A stretch of 64,000 bases of DNA from Anaerolineae bacterium. Lineage in GTDB: Bacteria > Chloroflexota > Anaerolineae > Aggregatilineales > Phototrophicaceae. Of the stretch, positions 54,287-63,252 are shown one piece after another. How positions within the stretch are numbered: position 1 is the first letter of the stretch; every line of letters begins with the position of its first letter. Both the position numbers and the translations under genes were made by a program. The stretch is from NCBI GenBank assembly GCA_022821805.1, contig JAJECX010000001.1:186001-250000 (forward strand), in the 5' to 3' direction. The notes beneath the pieces are model-generated. The model saw nothing but the letters and a program-made list of their open reading frames with translations, did not search any database and was not told the origin of the DNA.

Positions 54287-55630
54287 TCAGCTTGCAGGGT
54301 CGCTGTTCGTTGCCTTAGGCCCCTCGCCGTTATAGCCTCGGCCAACACCACGATACTTGAAGCCAAGCAGGCGCAATTCATCTGGATTGTACATATTGCG
54401 GCCATCAATCATGATCGGGCGTTTCATCAATTGACGTATCCGCCGCATGTCGAGTTGCTTGAACTCGTTCCACGGCGTCAAGACGAGCAAGGCCTCAGCG
54501 TCCTCCGCGGCGCCATACGGGTTTTCGCAGGGGATCAAATCCGGCACTTCGCTGCAGGCGTTGTCCATGGCGACCGGATCGTAGGCTTTAACGACCGCGC
54601 CTTGATTCAGAAGCGATCGCGCCACCGTGAGGGCTGGCGATTCACGCGTATCGTCCGTGTTCTGTTTGAAGGCCAAGCCCAATAGGGCGATGGTCTTGCC
54701 ATTGAGGTTGCCGCCCAGCATTTCACGCGCCTTAAGCGTGATCTGGCGCCGCTGAAAGGCGTTGATCTCCATAACCGCATTCAGCAGTTGTGGATGCATG
54801 CCGTGGGTCTGCGCCATATTCGCCAGCGCTTTGACATCTTTAGGAAAGCAGGAGCCGCCAAAGCCAACGCCCGCCTGAAGAAAGTGTGGTCCTATGCGCT
54901 TGTCGTATCCCATGCCACGCGCCACTTCTTCCACATCGGCGCCCAGTCGTTCGCAGATGATGCTGATCTCGTTGATGAAGCTGATGCGCGTGGCCAGGAA
55001 GGCGTTGGAGGCGTATTTGATCATCTCGGCGGTGCGAATATCGGTGATGACGATGGGGGCGTTGAGCGGCGCATAGAGTTCAGCCACGGTCTCGGCGGCG
55101 GCCGCGTCAGTCGAACCAAGCACGGTGCGGTCCGGCTGCATGAAATCGGCAAGGGCAGAGCCTTCGCGCAGGAACTCCGGGCAGGACACGACGGCGAAAT
55201 CGATCGGCTTTGGCTGATTGCGCTCGATGATTTCCCTGGTCCAATCGCCGGTGCCGACGGGCACGGTCGATTTGTTGATGACGATTAGCGGATGCTCCAT
55301 CGTTTTGGCGATGGTTTGCGCGGCGCTGCGGACATATTGCAGGTCGGCTTCGCCGTCGACGCCGGAAGGCGTGCCGACGCAGATGAAGACGAATTCGGCG
55401 CCTTTGAGTCCCTCGCTGTACGACGTAGTGAATCGCATGCGGCCCGCGACCGTATTTCGCTGTACCATTTCCGCCAAGCCCGGTTCAAAAATGGGCATTT
55501 TGCCCTTTTGCAGCATGGCAATCTTGCGGTCGTCAATGTCAACCAGGGCGACACTATTGCCCAGATCGGCGAAGCAGGCGCCGGTGACCAAACCGACATA
55601 ACCGCTTCCAACCACACAGAGTTCACTCAT
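54287..55630 (-). CDS. ugd: UDP-glucose 6-dehydrogenase family
   Basis: A 447-residue UDP-glucose/GDP-mannose dehydrogenase that oxidises UDP-glucose twice to UDP-glucuronate. The Rossmann motif is [12 protein letters not shown] at the N-terminus, followed by [17 protein letters not shown] and the nucleophile Cys261 in [12 protein letters not shown]. The C-terminal domain has [18 protein letters not shown]. Its product would feed surface polysaccharide synthesis. It is convergent with the PfkB gene (12 bases apart). GDP-mannose or UDP-GlcNAc substrates cannot be excluded. Confidence 0.92.
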   Translation of the reverse strand: MSELCVVGSGYVGLVTGACFADLGNSVALVDIDDRKIAMLQKGKMPIFEPGLAEMVQRNTVAGRMRFTTSYSEGLKGAEFVFICVGTPSGVDGEADLQYVRSAAQTIAKTMEHPLIVINKSTVPVGTGDWTREIIERNQPKPIDFAVVSCPEFLREGSALADFMQPDRTVLGSTDAAAAETVAELYAPLNAPIVITDIRTAEMIKYASNAFLATRISFINEISIICERLGADVEEVARGMGYDKRIGPHFLQAGVGFGGSCFPKDVKALANMAQTHGMHPQLLNAVMEINAFQRRQITLKAREMLGGNLNGKTIALLGLAFKQNTDDTRESPALTVARSLLNQGAVVKAYDPVAMDNACSEVPDLIPCENPYGAAEDAEALLVLTPWNEFKQLDMRRIRQLMKRPIMIDGRNMYNPDELRLLGFKYRGVGRGYNGEGPKATNSDPAS

Positions 55631-55882
55631 ATTGGTTTCGCCCTCGATTTCTCACGAGTTTGCGCCTTACGCTGCGAGCATATACACGGGCGTCGGAGAA
55701 TCGTCTCGCAGTGACAGTTTACCAGAGCGCCCTTGGCGGCGTCAGCCTGAGGCTCGATTGCCATCGTACACCAGATTGCGCTGACGCGGCTTCGATATTG
55801 CCGCCGATCTGCTTTACCAAAACTTGCCTGCAGTTGATATACTGGCTTGGCGACAATCCAGAGACGGGCGAAGGCAAGCGTG

Positions 55883-57688
55883 ATGACGCAAGCAAGGGAT
55901 TCTCAGACGGAAGCCAACTTGTACCAGGCGCGCATCAAGGATGGCGTACCGCCGGAGAAACACAAGGTTCCCTTTCGCAATATCCGGGATCTGCTGTCGC
56001 TTCATAGCAAGACTTCGGGCGGCAAGACCTTTCTCATTTTCTATGACGCGGACGGCGAAAGGCAAGCGCTGACCTATGCCGAGTTCAATGCGCGCGTGCA
56101 TCAGGCGGCGAACTTCATGTACGAAGATCTTGGCGTTCGCCGAGGGGACCGCGTTGCAACGCTCGCCTATAACCATATCGACGCGGTGTTGATCTACTTC
56201 GCCTGCTGGGTAATCGGGGCGGCGGTGGCGCCGCAGAATGTGGCGGAAGACGATCGCCGTATCGCCTTCATTTTACGAAACAGCGAGGCGAAGGTGTGCT
56301 TCGCGCGGACGGAATATCTGGAGCGGGCCGAGTCAATCATTGGTGGCGACATTGACGACAAAGGAGCGCCCAATATCGGGACGATTATCGAAGTGGGCGG
56401 GGCGAAGGGCGGCCGCCATCTCAATTTCCACCAGGCGCTGGCCAATCGCCCGACCACCTATCTCGGTGATGATTCCGGCGCCAAGTCGGGAGACTTGCCT
56501 TTGAGTGAAGGCACGGAGGCGACCGCGACGCTGGATGACGAGGCGCTGCTGGTGTATACCAGCGGCACAACCGGCGCGCCAAAAGGGGTGATTCTGTCCC
56601 AGTACAACTTGCTGGTCGACGCGCAAGGCATCAGCCAGTGGCAGGCGATCACGGGCAACCAGCGAATGATGTGCGTACTGCCGATTCATCATGTCAACGG
56701 AATCGTGGTGACGATCATGATCCCGCTCTACGTGGGCGGCTCGACTGTGCTCAATCGCCGATTCAGCGTGTCACACTTTTGGGAACGCATCGTTCGCGAT
56801 GGCGTCAATGTCGTCAGCGTGGTGCCGACCTTACTGCAGTTCCTCATCGAATACGGGCAGGGAGAGCTGGCGGCTGGCAACACGATATTCGGCGGCGCCA
56901 TTACTCGCCGCGACCTGACGCATTTCCGACATTTGATCTGTGGCGCGGGCACCTTGTCGGTCAAGCTGGCGCAGCAGTTCTGCGAGATCTTCGGATTTAC
57001 CCTCTTGCACGGATATGGCTTGAGCGAATCGACCTGCTATTCTTGCTTTCTGCCGATCAGCCTCTCGTGGGAGTCCAATCAGCGCTGGCTTCTCGACCAT
57101 GGCTATCCGAGCATCGGCTGCCCGATCGAACCAAATGAGATGGCGATATTCGCCGCCGATGGCAGCGGCACGCAATTGGGCGAAGGCGAGCGCGGAGAGA
57201 TCTGCATTCGAGGCCACAATATCATGCAAGGTTATTTCAAGCGGCCCGACGCCAATGCCGAGACCTTTAAGTTTCAGTGGTTCCGCAGCGGTGATGAAGG
57301 CTACTTTCTGCGCGATGAAACAGGACGACAATTCTTCTTCATCACCGGGCGCATCAAAGAGCTGATCAACCGCGGCGGTGTGAAATACAGCCCCTTGGAT
57401 ATCGAAGAAGTGCTGCTCGGCATTGACGGCGTGAAAGTTGGTTTGGCGATCGGCTTCCAAAACGATTACTACGGCGAGGAAATCGGCGCTTATGTCGTTC
57501 TTGAAGATTGCGCTATGCTAAACGAAGAGACCATTCTGGCGCGCTGCCGCGAGGTCATGCCTTTCGAAAAGTCGCCAAAGGTAGTCGTCTGCGGCAGCGA
57601 GATACCGGTGACTTCAACCGGCAAATACCAGCGACTCAAGCTGCAGTATCTCTTTGCAGAATGGGAGAATACGCAGTTTCGGCGCTAG
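55883..57688 (+). CDS. AMP-dependent acyl-CoA synthetase / ligase
   Basis: A 601-residue adenylate-forming enzyme of the ANL superfamily. The P-loop motif A3 is LVYTSGTTGAPKGVI, A5 is GLSESTCY (variant of GYGxTE), A7 is FRSGDEGYF, and A10 ends STGKYQRLKLQ with the adenylation Lys. A fatty or aromatic acid substrate is likely; the exact acid is unknown. ATG 55883 has GAAGG upstream; the frame open to 55847 was trimmed. Its last 53 bases overlap the 3' end of the convergent P-type ATPase gene. The 252-base gap upstream shows no clear element. Confidence 0.88.
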   Translation: MTQARDSQTEANLYQARIKDGVPPEKHKVPFRNIRDLLSLHSKTSGGKTFLIFYDADGERQALTYAEFNARVHQAANFMYEDLGVRRGDRVATLAYNHIDAVLIYFACWVIGAAVAPQNVAEDDRRIAFILRNSEAKVCFARTEYLERAESIIGGDIDDKGAPNIGTIIEVGGAKGGRHLNFHQALANRPTTYLGDDSGAKSGDLPLSEGTEATATLDDEALLVYTSGTTGAPKGVILSQYNLLVDAQGISQWQAITGNQRMMCVLPIHHVNGIVVTIMIPLYVGGSTVLNRRFSVSHFWERIVRDGVNVVSVVPTLLQFLIEYGQGELAAGNTIFGGAITRRDLTHFRHLICGAGTLSVKLAQQFCEIFGFTLLHGYGLSESTCYSCFLPISLSWESNQRWLLDHGYPSIGCPIEPNEMAIFAADGSGTQLGEGERGEICIRGHNIMQGYFKRPDANAETFKFQWFRSGDEGYFLRDETGRQFFFITGRIKELINRGGVKYSPLDIEEVLLGIDGVKVGLAIGFQNDYYGEEIGAYVVLEDCAMLNEETILARCREVMPFEKSPKVVVCGSEIPVTSTGKYQRLKLQYLFAEWENTQFRR

Positions 57689-59648
57689 CCTCGCCTCGGC
57701 TACGGGTTCGCCGCAGGCTCGGTATAATGAGCAGACTTAGCAGGCCATTGAGCACAACGATGACAGTGCTGCCTTCATGACCCAAGACTCCTAAGGGCAA
57801 GGGCAATTCCAGCGCAAATACGCCGATCATCAGCAGGACGATCACCGTGAGCGAGAAGCCGATATTCTGCCCGACAACTTGCCTTGCGCGCCTGCTCATT
57901 TGGATCGCGTCTTGCAGGCGCTCGAGCCGGTCGCCCATTAGCGCAAGATCTGAAGATTCCAGCGCGACATCGGTCCCGGCGCCGCCCATGGCGATGCCGA
58001 TATCGGCGAGCGCGAGCGCTGGCGCGTCGTTGATGCCATCGCCAACCATGGCGACGGATCCTTGTTCGCGCTGCAGCTGTCTCACGATCTGCGTTTTCTC
58101 ATCGGGCAAGAGCCCAGCGTAAACACGGCTGATGCCGATCTGCCGCGCAATCGAGCGGGCGACGCGCTCATTGTCTCCGGTCAGCATGACGACCTTGATG
58201 CCTTGCCGCTTGAGCGATTCGATTAGCGTGGCGGCTTCGGCGCGGCATTCGTCCGCCAATGCGATAAGCCCCAGCCAGGCTTCATCGCGACCGACGGCAA
58301 CAACAGTCTTGCCTTGTTCTTCGAGTTCAGCCTGCCGCCGTTGTAGCGTCATTGGCATGCGTGAAGCAAGCTGAATCCCGGACGGTCGACCGACGCGCAC
58401 GATGTTCTCGCCCAGCCGGGCGCGGACGCCTTGCCCGGGAATCGCTTCAAATTCTTCGGGCGGCTCCGGCAGCGGCGCCGTCATTTTCGCCTGATCAACA
58501 ATTGCTCTGGCCAGTGGATGTTCCGAGCGCGCTTCCGCGGCGGCGGCGATTCTGAGCACGTCTGCTCCCGAGAGCGGCGGGACGGCGACTACATCAGTCA
58601 CGCGAGGCTGCCCTCGCGTTAGCGTTCCGGTCTTGTCAAACGCGACCGCTTTGACGCCAGCAAGCTGTTCCAGGCTGGCGCTGCCTTTGAACAACACGCC
58701 GCCGCGCGCCGCGGCCGCAATGGCGCAAATGAATGCCGACGGAACGCTGATGACCAAGGCGCAGGGTGAAGCAACCGTCATCAGAACCATCGCGCGGTAG
58801 AAATTGCTATGGAAGTCACTGAGGCCAAGCGCTGGCGGCAGTACGATGAAGAGCAGGACGCCCAAGATGATTAGCTTGGCGTAAGCCTGTTCAAAGCGGT
58901 CAAGGAATCGTTGCGTGGGCGCCTTGCTATCCTGCGCTTCTTCCACCAGCTTGATGATGCGCGACAAGGTGGTGTTCTCGGCCGAACGCAGCGCGCGCAC
59001 GTCAAGCATGCCTTGCTTGTTCAAGGTACCGGCGTAAACCTGGTCGCCTACAGTCTTGTCCACGGGAATGGACTCGCCAGTTATGGGGCTTTCATCAATG
59101 GCGGAGGCGCCCGAGACGACCTCCCCGTCAATCGGAATGCGCTCGCCCGGCTCAATCAGGACGATGTCGCCGATGCGAATGGCTGAAAGCTGGACTTGCA
59201 TTGTTTTGTCGCCGCGCTTGACTGTGGCAACCTCGGGATAATCGGCGAATAGGTTGCGGATCGCCCGCCGGCTGCGGCCAATGGCAAAATCCTGCAGCAC
59301 GTTGCTAAGCGAGAACAGGAATAGCAAGACGGCGCCCTCGTGCCATTGGCCGATAATCGCGGCGCCAAGCGCAGCCAGTATCATGAGCAGATCGACATCG
59401 ATCTTGCCGACAAGCAGGCTCTCCAGAGCCGATTTCGCGCCGTAGAGTCCGCCGGAGACATAAGCCAGCAAATTCAGCGCAAGCGTAAGCGATTGAGGGA
59501 AACCGAATCGCTCGGACAGCAGGCTGGCCACGATTGCAACCAACGTCAGCGCGACAAGACGCGGCGCAAGCCAAGTATCGCTGCGCCAACGAGCAACTGT
59601 GTCTTCGGGAAAGGTTTGCCTCAATGATGTTGCGGTCCGCGCCGCCAA
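57636..59648 (-). CDS. P1B-type heavy-metal-transporting ATPase (SPC subtype)
   Basis: A 670-residue metal pump. No N-terminal metal-binding domain is present. The actuator has TGES, the transmembrane metal motif is SPC (residues 294-296), the phosphorylated Asp338 lies in DKTGT, and the nucleotide domain shows HPLARAI and MVGDGINDAPALA. The SPC motif places it in the P1B-4 group, known for Co, Zn or Fe(II) export. The longer frame to 59702 begins inside the promoter; GGAG six bases before TTG 59648 supports that start. A palindrome between promoter and start suggests metal-responsive repression. Confidence 0.9.
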   Translation of the reverse strand: MAARTATSLRQTFPEDTVARWRSDTWLAPRLVALTLVAIVASLLSERFGFPQSLTLALNLLAYVSGGLYGAKSALESLLVGKIDVDLLMILAALGAAIIGQWHEGAVLLFLFSLSNVLQDFAIGRSRRAIRNLFADYPEVATVKRGDKTMQVQLSAIRIGDIVLIEPGERIPIDGEVVSGASAIDESPITGESIPVDKTVGDQVYAGTLNKQGMLDVRALRSAENTTLSRIIKLVEEAQDSKAPTQRFLDRFEQAYAKLIILGVLLFIVLPPALGLSDFHSNFYRAMVLMTVASPCALVISVPSAFICAIAAAARGGVLFKGSASLEQLAGVKAVAFDKTGTLTRGQPRVTDVVAVPPLSGADVLRIAAAAEARSEHPLARAIVDQAKMTAPLPEPPEEFEAIPGQGVRARLGENIVRVGRPSGIQLASRMPMTLQRRQAELEEQGKTVVAVGRDEAWLGLIALADECRAEAATLIESLKRQGIKVVMLTGDNERVARSIARQIGISRVYAGLLPDEKTQIVRQLQREQGSVAMVGDGINDAPALALADIGIAMGGAGTDVALESSDLALMGDRLERLQDAIQMSRRARQVVGQNIGFSLTVIVLLMIGVFALELPLPLGVLGHEGSTVIVVLNGLLSLLIIPSLRRTRSRGEASAETAYSPILQRDTAA

Positions 59649-59666
59649 GATTTTCTCCTGTTTAAT

Positions 59667-59682
59667 CCATAATGTACTATGG
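59667..59682. promoter_or_regulatory. operator-like palindrome before the metal ATPase
   Basis: CCATA and TATGG flank six central bases, giving an inverted repeat located between the -10 box and the ribosome-binding site of the ATPase gene, where a bound repressor would block transcription. Confidence 0.5.
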
Positions 59683-59692
59683 CATGACTTCA

Positions 59693-59721
59693 TTTTTAAC
59701 ATAAGTTAATTCATTTGTCAA
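59693..59721 (-). promoter_or_regulatory. promoter of the metal ATPase
   Basis: On the minus strand a perfect TTGACA (59721-59716), a 17-base spacer and TAAAAA (59698-59693) form a strong sigma-70-type promoter, with initiation expected near 59686. Confidence 0.7.
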
Positions 59722-59824
59722 CTCGATGGAATATCTGATTATAGTAACGTTAGTCTCTTGGCAAGAGCGCGACCCTTTGGCGAGCCAGCTGTCATGGCAA
59801 TCACCAGGATTTGGCATGGAAAGC

Positions 59825-59851
59825 AAAAGGACGCGCCGTCATGGCGCGCCC
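59825..59851 (-). terminator. intrinsic terminator of the M50B-like gene pair
   Basis: Reading the minus strand, GGGCGCGCC (59851-59843) pairs with GGCGCGTCC (59837-59829), one G-U, around a five-base loop and is followed by TTTT. It lies 38 bases beyond the stop of the downstream M50B-like gene. Confidence 0.65.
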
Positions 59852-59888
59852 GTTGTTGCGTTTAGGCTGTTGGATGTATGCAATGCGC

Positions 59889-60686
59889 TCAGACGATGTC
59901 GTCGTTCTCGGGGATTTGCTTCATTCGTCTGACGATGCTGAAATGGAAAGCGATGCCCATCAAGGCGAGGGCGATTGCCGCCCAGCTAAACGCTACTACT
60001 TGAACCGATAGGGCAGGGATCACGTTCTCGGCAAAATAGGCGACCGGATTGGTGATGACATCGCCGCTATAAGCCGGCGTCGATAGCACCAAGGGCAAAT
60101 CAAGCAGAATATGCAAGCCTGTCATCAGCGATATGACGGTTAGCACGATCTGCGTCAGGGATTTGCGCGAACGAAGTTGATTGATATCGCCGCGCCCGGT
60201 CCATCCAAGCAAGATCAGCAGGGCGCCGAAGCCCATGCAGATGATCATCGAGATCAAGTCGCCGGTTTCAGCCGGGCGGATGAAGAGCGCCAGAAAACCG
60301 ACCGTGAATACGCCAGTGACAGCGGCGATCAATCGAATCAGATGCGGCGCTCGATTCACCAAGAAGAACATCAACGCGCCGAGCGCAGCCGATCCGAGAT
60401 AGCCGGCCGACATGGTCAAGGCATCGGCGCCATCGCGAAACTCGATCGTATACGTGCCAACCTGCGAGAGAGTGAAACTTTCAACCGATCCCCCAGTCGC
60501 TTGCATGGCGAAGGCGGTGAGCCCACCGTGGATATTGTTCACCAGCATTCGGAACGGGTGGGCTAGCCCGGAAAGGGAGTCGACATACCATAGCGCCAAT
60601 ATGCCGATGAATGCCACTCCGGAGATGATGAAGTTCCGGCGCACGATCTCGCGGCGTACTTTCCGCTCTACAAATATTCGTAACAT
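59889..60686 (-). CDS. M50B-like membrane protein lacking the protease motif (pseudo-protease)
   Basis: A 265-residue membrane protein with about six hydrophobic segments. It aligns along its length with the intact M50B protease encoded just upstream: the same SAGYLGSAALGALMFFL block, the same GFGALLILLGW and GLHILLDL segments. The zinc motif HEAGH is replaced by H53-GGLT, so Glu and the second His are gone and it cannot be a zinc protease. It may act as a regulator or partner of its paralogue. ATG 60686 follows GGAGAG at ideal spacing; the ten-codon longer frame was rejected. Confidence 0.75.
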   Translation of the reverse strand: MLRIFVERKVRREIVRRNFIISGVAFIGILALWYVDSLSGLAHPFRMLVNNIHGGLTAFAMQATGGSVESFTLSQVGTYTIEFRDGADALTMSAGYLGSAALGALMFFLVNRAPHLIRLIAAVTGVFTVGFLALFIRPAETGDLISMIICMGFGALLILLGWTGRGDINQLRSRKSLTQIVLTVISLMTGLHILLDLPLVLSTPAYSGDVITNPVAYFAENVIPALSVQVVAFSWAAIALALMGIAFHFSIVRRMKQIPENDDIV

Positions 60687-60772
60687 GGCTACTCTCCTGA
60701 AACTTCGGATTACCAACGATCATTGATGATTTGACATCACTTGCGAACGTATCATCAACTTCCAGACATGGT

Positions 60773-61855
60773 TCAATTGTTACCCTTTACGGCGTCACTG
60801 ATTTCTCCTCCCACTGGCTTGAGCAAGCCAAAGTATACGGCGGCGCCCAGCATGAATACCGCGACCACCGACCAGATGAAGGCGATCACGGAGGCGGGAA
60901 GCAGCGGTGTGTAGGCGCTGGCAAAGGCGGCGGCATCGTTCATAATTTCGCCAAAGCCAGCATCCGGGCGTCGCACGAGGTACGATACATCCATCACGGC
61001 GTTTAATCCCGTCAGTAGCGCCAGTGTGTTGAGTATGAAGACATTGATGATGCGCGGCGCCAGCCAGCCCAGCGCAACCAAGGCGACGCCGAAACCAATG
61101 CCGATGACATTGGCGGTCAGATTGCCGAAGTCGTCTTGCCCGGCGTAGAGCACGGTCAAGATGATGATGGACAGACCCAGAAAAACGGACAGCCCTCGCG
61201 TCCACTTGGGATATCGGCTGGTCAGGAAGAATAGGGCGGCGCCAAACAGCGCTGCGCCGAGGTAGCCGGCCGGCAAGATCAGCGCGGGGTCGCCCCCTGC
61301 CGTAATCGCCCTGCCTGATCCATTTGGCGACACCTCAAACTCGATTACCTCACCGCCGGTAATCAGCGCAGCCAAAGAATGCCCAGCCTCATGGACAAAA
61401 GTGACAAAGAGACGGACGGGCCAGAGCAAGGGCGCCAGTGTCGCCGTCACGATATCGGTATTCGGCTGCGGTATATCTTGCCCGGGCACCTCGCGGATGT
61501 TCCACAAGAACAGGGCGAAAACCAGCGCCAATATGGAGACCAACAAAGCTTGACGCCGTATGACGGAATCGGGATCGACGCCTGCTGAAGCCGTGCCGCG
61601 CTTGCGAGCGCGCCAAAGGAAGAAAAGCGATATCAGCGCAAATGGCAGCCCGGTGGCGAGAAACAAGGCCGGCAACGGTAGATTTCCCAATGCGTCAACT
61701 TGTATGTCGCCGCCTAGCGATTGAATTTCGCTCGATAACTCGCTGCCTAAATTGCCGCTGTCGAATTGATCGGACGTGAGGAAGGACCCCAACCCAATCC
61801 AAGCGATGCTCAACGCCAGCAGCAGTGCCCACAACAAGCGCGATAATCTATACAC
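60773..61855 (-). CDS. M50B-family membrane metalloprotease
   Basis: A 360-residue membrane protein with an N-terminal signal-anchor-like segment, a short extracellular loop and about seven further membrane segments. The zinc site is HEAGH at 155-159, followed by the family's ALITGGEVIEFEVSPNGSG and AGYLGAALFGAALFF. M50B proteins are site-2-like intramembrane proteases of unsettled substrates. The start is GTG 61855 with GAGGA seven bases upstream; a TATAAT on this strand (61898-61893) lies about 40 bases before. It is 86 bases ahead of its degenerate paralogue. Confidence 0.82.
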   Translation of the reverse strand: MYRLSRLLWALLLALSIAWIGLGSFLTSDQFDSGNLGSELSSEIQSLGGDIQVDALGNLPLPALFLATGLPFALISLFFLWRARKRGTASAGVDPDSVIRRQALLVSILALVFALFLWNIREVPGQDIPQPNTDIVTATLAPLLWPVRLFVTFVHEAGHSLAALITGGEVIEFEVSPNGSGRAITAGGDPALILPAGYLGAALFGAALFFLTSRYPKWTRGLSVFLGLSIIILTVLYAGQDDFGNLTANVIGIGFGVALVALGWLAPRIINVFILNTLALLTGLNAVMDVSYLVRRPDAGFGEIMNDAAAFASAYTPLLPASVIAFIWSVVAVFMLGAAVYFGLLKPVGGEISDAVKGNN

Positions 61856-61996
61856 AAGCGATTCCTCAACCTATCATGGTAAATGAGTCTGAATTATATC
61901 GCATCAGCTTTATCGAGGCACAGTGATTTCACAGTTTCGTTCCACTTCATATTATACGGAAATCCGCGGTGAAACGGCTTTGCATTCGTAAAATGT

Positions 61997-62026
61997 TTGT
62001 AATCTGCCGATCCAAAAGCGTATACT
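61997..62026 (+). promoter_or_regulatory. promoter candidate for the Rieske oxygenase gene
   Basis: TTGTAA (61997-62002), an 18-base spacer and TATACT (62021-62026) lie about 110 bases before the oxygenase ATG, within a 281-base divergent AT-rich region that otherwise shows only TATAAT boxes for the opposite gene. Confidence 0.45.
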
Positions 62027-62136
62027 GGCGTCAATGAGGATACGCGGCTACGGCTGTTGCAGTTTCGGCGGCGTTTTCGTCATGCTCGAATATTTGAACA
62101 GCGCGCAAGCTCTAAACCGAAGGGTTCAGAGGGAAT

Positions 62137-63252
62137 ATGCCATCAGCCCCCGACTTAAATGATTACAAGCCATCAGCGGACTTGGCCAAGGCGGCGACGA
62201 TGCCGGCTCGCTGGTACATTGAACCTGAGTTTCTGACCTTGGAAGCGGAGAAGATTTTCTACCGGACCTGGCAGCCGGTCGCGCGGCTGGAAGACGTGGC
62301 GCGGATCGGCGACTTCTATACCTGCGAAGTCCTTGATCAGCCGCTGGTCATCGTGCGGAATCGCGAGGACGAATTGCGCGCCTTTTATAATGTCTGCCCG
62401 CATCGAGCGGCAGTCGTGGCGCATGGTCGCGGCAATCGGCTTAGCTTGCAATGCAAGTATCACGGCTGGACTTACGACCTGAACGGCAAGCTGCTGCGCG
62501 CGCCCGAATTTGAAGGCGTGAAGAATTGGAACGCGGACGAAGTCTGTCTGCAATCGGTGCTTGTGGAAGCCTGGGGACCATGGATCTTTGTCAACCTCGA
62601 ACCGACTGCCAAGCCGCTGTCCGCGACCTATGGCGCCATCGCGGAGGAAATCGCAGCCGCCGGATTCAACCTAGACCAGATGCGCTTAATTGAACGTCGA
62701 GATTACCTGATTGATTGCAATTGGAAAGTGTACGTGGACAACTACTTGGAGGGATATCATTTGCCGATCGCTCATCCGGGCTTGTTCCGTGAGTTGGACT
62801 ACGATCAGTATCGAGTGGAGACCCACCGCCACTATTCGAAGCAGTACGCGCCGATTCGCGATGTGGAGCCGGGCGATGCCCGTGACCGACGGTATGTGCG
62901 CAGCGGCGAAGCGGAAGAAGACGCGCTCTATTATTGGATCTTCCCGAATGTAATGCTGAACGTTTACCTGGACAACAGCTCAATCAATATCATTATTCCT
63001 GTAGGGCACGACAAGACGCTGACGATATTCGAATGGTATTTCGAAGCGCCCGGAACAGGCGCGGGATGGGAAAGCATGCAGCAAATCATCGCCTTCAGCG
63101 ATGAAATTCAGCAAGAAGACATCGAATTATGTGAGTGGGTGCAGCGGGGACTTCGCTCGAAAGCCTATGACCGCGGTCGCTTTTCCGTGCTGCGCGAAAA
63201 CGGCGTGCATCACTTTCAATCCTTGGTTCACGAGTTTCTCACGCGGGATTAA
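62137..63252 (+). CDS. Rieske-type ring-hydroxylating oxygenase, alpha subunit
   Basis: A 371-residue non-heme iron oxygenase. The Rieske [2Fe-2S] ligands are Cys87-x-His89 and Cys106-x2-His109 (CPHRA and CKYHGWTYD). The catalytic domain has DNYLEGYHLPIAHPGL with His208 and His213 as mononuclear-iron ligands. The length and sequence (NVCPHRAAVVAHGRGN, YYWIFPNVMLNVYLDN) resemble glycine-betaine or choline/carnitine-type monooxygenases more than aromatic dioxygenases. No reductase or small subunit is adjacent in the window. Confidence 0.9.
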   Translation: MPSAPDLNDYKPSADLAKAATMPARWYIEPEFLTLEAEKIFYRTWQPVARLEDVARIGDFYTCEVLDQPLVIVRNREDELRAFYNVCPHRAAVVAHGRGNRLSLQCKYHGWTYDLNGKLLRAPEFEGVKNWNADEVCLQSVLVEAWGPWIFVNLEPTAKPLSATYGAIAEEIAAAGFNLDQMRLIERRDYLIDCNWKVYVDNYLEGYHLPIAHPGLFRELDYDQYRVETHRHYSKQYAPIRDVEPGDARDRRYVRSGEAEEDALYYWIFPNVMLNVYLDNSSINIIIPVGHDKTLTIFEWYFEAPGTGAGWESMQQIIAFSDEIQQEDIELCEWVQRGLRSKAYDRGRFSVLRENGVHHFQSLVHEFLTRD

